DNA from: Sideroxydans sp.
GTDB lineage: Bacteria; Pseudomonadota; Gammaproteobacteria; Burkholderiales; Gallionellaceae
Direction: 5' to 3'
Length of the DNA stretch: 6,825 nucleotides
NCBI GenBank assembly: GCA_020057805.1
Contig: JAGVFD010000216.1
Location: 1 to 6,825 of the forward strand
Below are positions 1 to 4,985 of this stretch, one piece after another. Position 1 is the first letter of the stretch; every line of letters starts with the position of its first letter. A model generated the notes under the pieces. It worked only from the letters and a program-made list of their open reading frames with translations. It made no database searches and was not told the origin of the DNA. Position numbers and translations under genes: made by a program.

Positions 1-1548
1 CGTGTAGGCTAACTCGCCAGCCATTTCTCCACATACCGACACGGGGATGTTGGCTTTGTTTGCGCTGCCAATAACATGCGCTAACAGCTGCAAAATAGCA
101 GGGTGCAGCGGGTCATACAGATGCGCCACTTCTTCGTCGGTGCGGTCAATGGCCAAGGTATATTGAATCAAGTCATTGGTGCCAATCGACAGAAAGTCCA
201 GCTTCTTGATGAAGACATTGAGTGCCAGTGCCGCCGCAGGAATTTCAATCATGCCGCCAATGGGCACGTCGGTTTTGTAAGCCACACCTTGCGCTGCCAG
301 CTCTTGTTTAACGCTTTCGATAATGTGTAGGGTCTGCATAATTTCAGACGCGCCCGACAACATGGGCACCAAAATTTTTAGATTACCTACCACCGAGGCA
401 CGCAGCAGCGCGCGTAATTGCGTGCGAAATAATTGCGGCTCAGCCAAACACAGGCGAATGGCGCGCAAGCCCAGCGCGGGATTGCTGGCAACACGGGTGA
501 CACCTTTAAGCTGCTTGTCTGCGCCCAAGTCATAAGTGCGAATGGTGACGGGCATGTCGCCCATGCCTTCCAATACAGTGCGATAGGCGATGAATTGTTC
601 TTCTTCATCGGGCAGATCATCACGATTGAGGAATAAAAATTCGCTGCGGAACAAACCAATGCCCGCCGCACCGTTTTCCATCACCTGCACTAAATCGGTA
701 GGCATTTCGATGTTGGCATGCAACTCAATGCGCGTGCCATCCAAGGTGGTCGCACGCGCGGTGCGTAGACGTTTAAGCTTTTGTCGCTCCAACACAAATT
801 GGCTTTGACGCAACTTGTATTCCGCCAACAAATTCTTGTCTGGATTAACAATGACCACGCCTTGTTCGCCATCCACAATCAGCACATCGCGGTCTTTGAT
901 AAGGTCTCGTGCGTGATGCAAACCAACAACACAAGCGATATTTAAGCCACGCGCCACGATGGAGGTATGCGAAGTGGCGCCACCCAAGTCCGTCAAAATG
1001 GCGCAAAACTGTTGTGGCTTAAGCTGTATCAAATCGGCGGGGCTCACGTCATGCGCCACCAAAATCATTTCACTATCATGTTGCGGCGTGGGCGCCACAT
1101 GGCCGGGATGACCGCTCAACACTTTAAGAATGCGCTCGACAACTTGAATCACATCCGTCTTGCGTTCGCGCAGATAGGCATCATCGAATGCTTCGAATTG
1201 CGCCACCAGCGCATCCATTTGCGTTTTCAATGCCCACTCCGCATTGCAGTGCTCGCTGCGAATCATTTCACGCGCAGCATGGCTAATGTGCTCATCACCC
1301 AAAATCATTAAATGCAAATCGAGGAAGGCATCAAACTCGGCGGCAGCTTGTTGTGGACGGTAATCGCGCAACGCACTTAATTCCTCACGCGTGGTTTGCA
1401 AAGCCGCATCGAGACGCGCCACTTCTTCCGTAATGAGCGCTTTGGGCAGCACGTAATGCACCACTTCCAAAGCAGTGTGCGACACCAAATGGGCGTGTCC
1501 AATAGCGATGCCGCTAGAGACGGGAAGCCCGTGTAGCGAGAACGTCAT
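1..1548 (-). CDS. ptsI: Phosphoenolpyruvate-protein phosphotransferase (PTS enzyme I), C-terminus cut by window edge
   Basis: Enzyme I is the cytoplasmic first step of the PTS: it takes phosphate from phosphoenolpyruvate onto a histidine and passes it to HPr. The frame is open from ATG at 1548 to the window edge, giving 516 codons; the family is about 575 residues, so roughly 60 are missing. The N-terminal HPr-binding and phosphohistidine domains hold the active-site motif GGATSHTSIVAR with His194. The PEP-binding barrel shows GIGLFRSEF (Arg301), TIRTYDLGADK (Arg337), GGMIEIPAA (Glu435), SIGTNDLIQYTLAIDR (Asn458/Asp459) and VCGEMAG with the catalytic Cys506. All expected catalytic residues are present, so the enzyme should be active. 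The start overlaps the ptsH stop as ATGA (1545-1548), with GGAGAAGG inside the end of ptsH as ribosome binding site. No EIIB or EIIC gene is nearby, which favours a regulatory role (inference). Confidence 0.97.
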   Translation of the reverse strand, partial: MTFSLHGLPVSSGIAIGHAHLVSHTALEVVHYVLPKALITEEVARLDAALQTTREELSALRDYRPQQAAAEFDAFLDLHLMILGDEHISHAAREMIRSEHCNAEWALKTQMDALVAQFEAFDDAYLRERKTDVIQVVERILKVLSGHPGHVAPTPQHDSEMILVAHDVSPADLIQLKPQQFCAILTDLGGATSHTSIVARGLNIACVVGLHHARDLIKDRDVLIVDGEQGVVIVNPDKNLLAEYKLRQSQFVLERQKLKRLRTARATTLDGTRIELHANIEMPTDLVQVMENGAAGIGLFRSEFLFLNRDDLPDEEEQFIAYRTVLEGMGDMPVTIRTYDLGADKQLKGVTRVASNPALGLRAIRLCLAEPQLFRTQLRALLRASVVGNLKILVPMLSGASEIMQTLHIIESVKQELAAQGVAYKTDVPIGGMIEIPAAALALNVFIKKLDFLSIGTNDLIQYTLAIDRTDEEVAHLYDPLHPAILQLLAHVIGSANKANIPVSVCGEMAGELAYT

Positions 1549-1814
1549 TCGCCTTCTCCGAAGTAATCATTAATGAGCGCGAGCAAGGCCGCCATCGCTT
1601 CCGCTTCGCGCTCGCCGTTGGTTTCTATGCTGATAGTTGAGCCTTTCGCTGCCGCCAACATCATCACCCCCATGATGCTTTTAGCGTTGATGCGTTTGTT
1701 ATTGCGCGACAGCCACACTTCGCACGGAAACTGCGTGGCAAGTTGCGTCAATTTGGCGGACGCGCGCGCGTGCAAGCCGAGTTTGTTAATGATGAGAGCA
1801 TCTTGGTTTTGCAT
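1545..1814 (-). CDS. ptsH: Phosphocarrier protein HPr
   Basis: HPr is the small cytoplasmic carrier that receives phosphate from enzyme I and gives it to EIIA proteins. The product is 89 residues, the normal size. The active-site motif NKLGLHARASA places the phosphorylated histidine exactly at His15. The second regulatory site is also at its canonical place, in NAKSIMGVMML with Ser46. In betaproteobacteria with HPr kinase/phosphorylase this serine can be phosphorylated; hprK is not in this window, so that control is inferred. The ATG at 1814 has AAGGA six bases upstream (1821-1825). Part of that site lies in the target-site duplication of the MITE-like insertion at 1824-1902. The 3' end overlaps ptsI by 4 nt, so the two are probably translationally coupled. 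Confidence 0.97.
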   Translation of the reverse strand: MQNQDALIINKLGLHARASAKLTQLATQFPCEVWLSRNNKRINAKSIMGVMMLAAAKGSTISIETNGEREAEAMAALLALINDYFGEGE

Positions 1815-1823
1815 CGTTATTCC

Positions 1824-1902
1824 TTTAGGGCACCTCTAATAATTCAAAGTTCTAAGCAACGCCGTATTGCGACATAATTTGGATTATTTGAGGTGCCCTT
1901 TA
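1824..1902. mobile_element. MITE-like non-autonomous element between EIIA and ptsH, with TTTA target duplication
   Basis: Two 22-nt arms, 1827-1848 and 1878-1899, are inverted repeats matching at 20 of 22 positions around a 29-nt loop. The ends read GGGCACCTC (from 1828) and GAGGTGCCC (to 1898). The 71-bp body is flanked directly by TTTA on both sides (1824-1827 and 1899-1902), as expected of a transposition duplication. It has no coding capacity, so a related transposase would have to move it. On the minus strand the left-hand TAAA copy supplies part of the ptsH ribosome binding site, and the right-hand copy contains the EIIA stop codon TAA. Insertion therefore damaged neither gene. A relation to IS5-type ends is only a guess. 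In mRNA the arms would form a strong hairpin between EIIA and ptsH; it has no U-run and is not a classic terminator. Confidence 0.7.
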
Positions 1903-2286
1903 ATCTTTCATGGCGACAATGCATTCACGTCCACCGTTAAGGGCTATCTCGGCCAGTTCTGGCATGGTTTTATTGGGGTGGCACACCACTCGCAACAGCA
2001 TGGGTAAATTCACCCCGGCCACACCCATGATGTGTTCAGACACACACAATTGACGCGCCACGTTACTCGGTGTTGCGCCATAAATATCCGCCAAAATCAA
2101 CACGCCTTTACCTTGATTGAGCTTTTCAATCAGCGCATGGCCTTCTGCTAATTTTTGCTGTGGATCATCGTCGGCATACACCGACAATACTTTCAGATAA
2201 GGCGGCATTTCGCCCAGCACATGCTTTACGCAATCCGCCAAGCTCTCACCCAAATTATTATGGGCGACCACCAAAATTCCGGCCAT
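1900..2286 (-). CDS. PTS EIIA component of the mannose (ManX/IIA-Man) family
   Basis: This is a stand-alone EIIA of the mannose/fructose (PTS-EIIA type 4) superfamily, 128 residues, one complete domain. The motif GILVVAHNNLGESL carries the phospho-accepting histidine at His9. The other family signatures follow: GVLILADIYGATPSN (61-75), with the Asp67 region close to the active site, and VAGVNLPMLLRV (89-100). The expected phosphate donor is HPr, encoded next in the operon. No EIIB, EIIC or EIID genes are seen, so the domain probably transmits PEP or nutrient status to a regulator instead of driving transport (inference from gene content). ATG at 2286 shares one base with the stop of the upstream small gene (TGATG), and AGGAG (2294-2298) lies 7 nt upstream. 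Stop TAA is at 1900-1902, inside the TTTA duplication of the adjacent MITE-like element. Confidence 0.93.
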   Translation of the reverse strand: MAGILVVAHNNLGESLADCVKHVLGEMPPYLKVLSVYADDDPQQKLAEGHALIEKLNQGKGVLILADIYGATPSNVARQLCVSEHIMGVAGVNLPMLLRVVCHPNKTMPELAEIALNGGRECIVAMKD

Positions 2287-2486
2287 CAGAACACTCCTAA
2301 AAATTTAGCCAGCAGCAACGCTACACCCAGCATCACTAACACGCCATAACTCAACAACCAACGTAAAGCCTTTGCTTTGAAAACATCGTGTGCATCTTCT
2401 GCATCCACTAGCGTGCGTATTTTGCGTAGCGCACTGATGCCCACCGCGCGCTGTATATTTTTTTGCAACGGGTCGTCTATGCTCAT
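2286..2486 (-). CDS. Small single-pass membrane protein, unknown function
   Basis: A 66-residue product that I cannot assign to a named family. Residues 1-42 are hydrophilic and charged (for example KNIQRAVGISALRKIRTLVDAEDAHDVFKAKA). Residues about 44-64 are a continuous hydrophobic segment (SYGVLVMLGVALLLAKFLGVF) ending at the C-terminus, so this looks like a tail-anchored or single-pass inner-membrane protein. The gene is supported mainly by its junctions: the ATG at 2486 overlaps the apbE stop as ATGA, GAGGAG precedes it at good spacing, and its TGA shares a base with the EIIA start. Such tight packing on both sides argues against a chance frame. An alternative frame nearby (2305-2496) has no such junctions. 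Position suggests a role linked to ApbE or to the PTS relay at the membrane, but nothing in the sequence shows it. Confidence 0.8.
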   Translation of the reverse strand: MSIDDPLQKNIQRAVGISALRKIRTLVDAEDAHDVFKAKALRWLLSYGVLVMLGVALLLAKFLGVF

Positions 2487-3610
2487 GGCGCAACACTCCT
2501 CACGGTTTGACTGTCGGTGAATTCTAGCCGCTTCTGCATGGCAGGGGTAAGGTGCACGATACCTTGCGCATCAATCAGCAGCGCGTTTTCAAGCTGCATT
2601 TTTGCAGCCGCCTCACGCCAACCCGCAACGCCCGAGATAAACACAGGCTTGGAAGACGCATCGGAAGACAATCCTGCATGAGCCCCCTGCGTGATGATGG
2701 TGACAGCTTGCACCCCTTGTGCCGACTGACCGCTACGCGGGTCAATCAGATGACAGTAGCGCTGCCCATTCACCTCAAAATAACGCTGGTAATCGCCCGA
2801 CGTTCCCACGGCCTCACCGTCACGCAATTCCAACGTGGCCAACGCCCCCGGCTTGCGCGGATGCTGAATGCCCACGCGCCACGGACGTTTGCCATGCGCC
2901 CCCAGCGCCAACACATTGCCGCCGATATTGATGAGCGCGTTGTGAATGCCTTGTTGCTTAAGAATGACGGCGGCACGGTCTAATGCGTAACCTTTAGCAT
3001 AGCCGCCTAGGTCAAGTTGTACGGCACGGTTACGACTGCCGACAAGTTCCCCTCCCCCGCTCGCGGGGGAGGGGCTAGGGGAGAGGGTTACTTTAACACC
3101 GCCCCCCCTCTCTCCCAGCCCCTCTCCCCTTTGGGGCGAGGGAAAAAAAATCAAATCACTCATTTGCGGATTCGCCTTCACCCACGCCGCGATTTTTTGC
3201 TCATCCGGCAACACCGCCTTGAAATCATCTGCCTGAAATCCCCAAGCTTGAATCAAGCCGCCGATAGCCGGATTAAATGCGCCCTCTGATTGCGCAGAGA
3301 CACTTGCCGCGTCTTGCAGCATCGCGGCAAGTTCGGGCGAGACGGCTTTGCTTTCGCCACGCGCAATGGCGTGATTGAGTTCGCTCAACTCGGAGGGCTT
3401 CCATGCGTGAAGTAAATCGTGCAGGCGTTGAAATTCGTGCATCACATTGGTGATGCCTTGTTTGGCACGCGCCTCTTCTGCGCCATACACGGTGACCTCG
3501 ACCAGCGTGCCAAACACGTAGCCTTGTTCTTGGTAGAGCGGCTCTTTGGCACAGCCCGTCAACAACACGAGGCTGAAAATCAATGCCACCATTGAGAAAA
3601 CAGCGTTCAC
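2483..3610 (-). CDS. apbE: FAD:protein FMN transferase, ApbE family lipoprotein, with in-frame repeat insertion
   Basis: ApbE proteins move FMN from FAD onto Thr/Ser of target proteins such as NqrB/NqrC or RnfG. The product is 375 residues. The N-terminus is a lipoprotein signal, hydrophobic to about residue 17, with lipobox LTGC and Cys20, so it should be anchored and face the periplasm. Family motifs follow: AFNPAIGGLIQAWGF (111-125), QLDLGGYAKGYALD (198-211), NALINIGGNVLALG (224-237), GTSGDYQRYF (269-278), HLIDPRSG (287-294) and SSDASSKPVF (315-324). In the last motif Lys321 stands where well-studied members have a Thr involved in Mg binding; this may be a subfamily trait. Residues about 157-188 come from a GC-rich repeat and are not part of the family fold. 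GTG at 3610 overlaps the gshA stop (GTGA), with GGAAG upstream. No target gene (nqr, rnf) is in the window. Confidence 0.93.
   Translation of the reverse strand: MNAVFSMVALIFSLVLLTGCAKEPLYQEQGYVFGTLVEVTVYGAEEARAKQGITNVMHEFQRLHDLLHAWKPSELSELNHAIARGESKAVSPELAAMLQDAASVSAQSEGAFNPAIGGLIQAWGFQADDFKAVLPDEQKIAAWVKANPQMSDLIFFPSPQRGEGLGERGGGVKVTLSPSPSPASGGGELVGSRNRAVQLDLGGYAKGYALDRAAVILKQQGIHNALINIGGNVLALGAHGKRPWRVGIQHPRKPGALATLELRDGEAVGTSGDYQRYFEVNGQRYCHLIDPRSGQSAQGVQAVTIITQGAHAGLSSDASSKPVFISGVAGWREAAAKMQLENALLIDAQGIVHLTPAMQKRLEFTDSQTVRSVAP
3049..3142. repeat. REP/BIME-like GC-rich inverted pair lying in frame inside apbE
   Basis: Two related units face each other. Unit A (3049-3087) begins with a perfect 12-bp stem (3049-3060 with 3063-3074, 2-nt loop), followed by a CTAGGGGAGAGGG tail. 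Unit B, in opposite orientation (3106-3142), has a 10-bp stem with one mismatch (3120-3129 with 3133-3142, TTT loop) and a similar tail. The tails also pair with each other: 3071-3087 and 3106-3122 match at 15 of 17 positions across an 18-nt spacer. The layout is that of paired extragenic palindromes (BIMEs), normally intergenic and often mobilised by RAYT transposases. Here it is read on the minus strand as residues about 157-188 of ApbE, a Pro/Ser/Gly/Glu/Arg-rich stretch containing SPQRGEGLGERGGG and SPSPSPASGGGE. No target duplication is obvious. The T/U-run lies on the wrong side for a terminator. Confidence 0.8.
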
Positions 3611-4878
3611 GCCGCCGGATCTTCCAGCTCAAGTGAGGCTGCCAACATCGCCAATCGAGCGACGACGCCGTAGGCATAAAAGCGATTCGGCGTGTCGTCG
3701 GGGGCGCAATCAGGATTGGGCAGCGTGCAACACGCTTCAAATGCCAGCGGCTCAAAACGCATTCCGGGGGCATTCAAATTTTCGTCCACGCCACGTTCGG
3801 TATGCACACGGTAAAAACCGCCCACCACGTAACGGTCAATCATATACACCACGGGTTCAGCCACCGCGCCATTCAAATCTTCAAAGGTATAAACGCCTTC
3901 TTGAATAAGCACGTCGGAGACTTGCATGCCTTCTTTCACCACGGCCATTTTGTTGCGTTGCTTGCGATTCAGATCGCGCACTTCACTCGCATCTTTCACC
4001 GACATGATGCCCATGCCATAGGTGCCCGCATCGGCTTTCACGATAACGAAAGGATCATACTTCACGCCATACTCGGCGTACTTGGTGCGCGTTTGTTGCA
4101 ACACACTATCCACCTGTGCGGCGAGGCATTCTTCACCCACACGCTCTTGAAAGTTCACCTGATTGCACACGGCAAAATATGGATCAATCAACCACGGGTC
4201 GATGGAAAGTAGCGCGGCAAATTGCTGACTCACCTGACGGTAAGCCGCGAAATGTTTGGACTTGCGCCGCACATACCAACCCGCATCCAAGGGCGGCAAT
4301 ACGGTCTGCTCTAAATTTTTCAGGATGTCGGGCGCACCAGCGGATAAGTCGTTGTTGAGCAGCACCACACAGGGATCAAACCCTGCCACACCCAGACGAT
4401 TCCCGTTTCGCACCAAGGGCTCTAACGTGAGTGAGCTGCCGTTCGCCAACACAATCGGGGTGGGCGCCGTAATGTCGGGCAACAAGGAACCAATGCGCAC
4501 GTTCAACCCAGCCTGACGCAACATGAGCGCCAACTGCGCCACGTTCTGCAAATAGAATTGGTTGCGCGTGTGATTCTCTGGAATGAGTAAAACGCCACGC
4601 GCTTCAGGGCAGACTTTTTCCAACGTACTTTGCACCGCATGCACGCACAGTGGCAGAAAATCAGGGTTCAAATTATTAAAGCCACCGGGGAACAGATTGG
4701 TATCCACAGGTGCTAATTTGAAGCCGCTGTTACGCAAATCCACCGAGCTATAAATGGGCGGCGTGTGCTCTTGCCATTGCGTGCGAAACCAGTGCTCGAT
4801 AGTGGGTTGGGCGGTGAGAATGCGCTGCTCTAATTCCAGCAGCGGGCCTTTGAGTGCGGTGGTGAGATGCGGAACCAT
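3607..4878 (-). CDS. gshA: Glutamate-cysteine ligase, proteobacterial ATP-grasp-like type
   Basis: This enzyme joins glutamate and cysteine with ATP, the first and usually rate-limiting step of glutathione synthesis in the cytoplasm. The 423-residue product matches the GshA family typified by Acidithiobacillus ferrooxidans (TIGR02049-type), which is unrelated in sequence to E. coli GshA. Landmarks are IYSSVDLRNSGFKLAPVDTN (42-61), FPGGFNNL (63-70), LIPENHTRN (98-106), YDPFVIVKADAGTYGMG (274-290) with a glycine-rich nucleotide-binding loop, and EPVVYMIDRYVVGGFYRVH (341-359) followed by DENLNAPGM (365-373). It is full length. ATG at 4878 is the first gene of the operon, 107 bp after the upstream gene; its ribosome binding site is weak (GAG about 9 nt upstream). 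The stop overlaps the apbE GTG. The second-step gene gshB, often directly downstream in betaproteobacteria, is not here. Confidence 0.95.
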   Translation of the reverse strand: MVPHLTTALKGPLLELEQRILTAQPTIEHWFRTQWQEHTPPIYSSVDLRNSGFKLAPVDTNLFPGGFNNLNPDFLPLCVHAVQSTLEKVCPEARGVLLIPENHTRNQFYLQNVAQLALMLRQAGLNVRIGSLLPDITAPTPIVLANGSSLTLEPLVRNGNRLGVAGFDPCVVLLNNDLSAGAPDILKNLEQTVLPPLDAGWYVRRKSKHFAAYRQVSQQFAALLSIDPWLIDPYFAVCNQVNFQERVGEECLAAQVDSVLQQTRTKYAEYGVKYDPFVIVKADAGTYGMGIMSVKDASEVRDLNRKQRNKMAVVKEGMQVSDVLIQEGVYTFEDLNGAVAEPVVYMIDRYVVGGFYRVHTERGVDENLNAPGMRFEPLAFEACCTLPNPDCAPDDTPNRFYAYGVVARLAMLAASLELEDPAA

Positions 4879-4905
4879 GATGTGCTCGAAAAATGATGAG
4901 TGAGC

Positions 4906-4911
4906 ATTCTA
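4906..4911 (-). promoter_or_regulatory. Possible -10 box of the gshA operon promoter
   Basis: The minus strand reads TAGAAT here, five of six matches to the sigma-70 -10 consensus. It would start transcripts about 20 nt before the gshA ATG, after the terminator of the upstream gene. No good -35 hexamer lies 16-18 nt upstream; that position falls in the T-rich tail of the terminator. The assignment rests on position and the -10 match only. Confidence 0.3.
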
Positions 4912-4930
4912 TCTGATGCGACAAGACAAA

Positions 4931-4957
4931 ATGAAACCGCCCGCGCGGAGCGGGCGG
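4931..4957 (-). terminator. Rho-independent terminator of the modular propeller gene
   Basis: A perfect 8-bp GC stem, CCGCCCGC (4937-4944) with GCGGGCGG (4950-4957), encloses a 5-nt loop. On the minus strand it is followed by the T-rich run TTTCATTTTGTCTT (downstream of the stem, from 4936 to lower coordinates). It lies about 30 nt after the stop codon at 4986, so it should separate that gene from the gshA operon. The run is interrupted, so termination may be incomplete. Confidence 0.8.
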
Positions 4958-4985
4958 CGAGAAAGCAGTCAAACGCTATGGGGTC

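Noticed and set aside
967..1311. Plus-strand open frame over ptsI (also 103-330, 433-636)
   Set aside because: It lies opposite a gene with a complete set of enzyme I motifs, and its translation shows no domain or ribosome binding site; it is an antisense shadow.
1849..1877. Small RNA, riboswitch or promoter in the loop of the inverted repeat
   Set aside because: The 29-nt loop has only a 4-bp internal stem and no recognisable -35/-10 pair at proper spacing.
2552..2983. Plus-strand open frame of 143 codons over apbE
   Set aside because: It is antisense to the conserved C-terminal half of ApbE, and the Arg/His-rich translation has no family signature.
3120..3150. GC hairpin next to an A8 tract as a transcription terminator
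   Set aside because: On the minus strand the T-run comes before the hairpin, and on the plus strand the hairpin is followed by A, not T. It also lies inside an intact gene.
3273..3773. Minus-strand frame overlapping apbE and gshA in another frame
   Set aside because: The apbE and gshA frames both carry family motifs here; this one does not.
3802..4212. Plus-strand open frame of 136 codons over gshA
   Set aside because: His-rich translation opposite well-conserved GshA motifs; no supporting start site.
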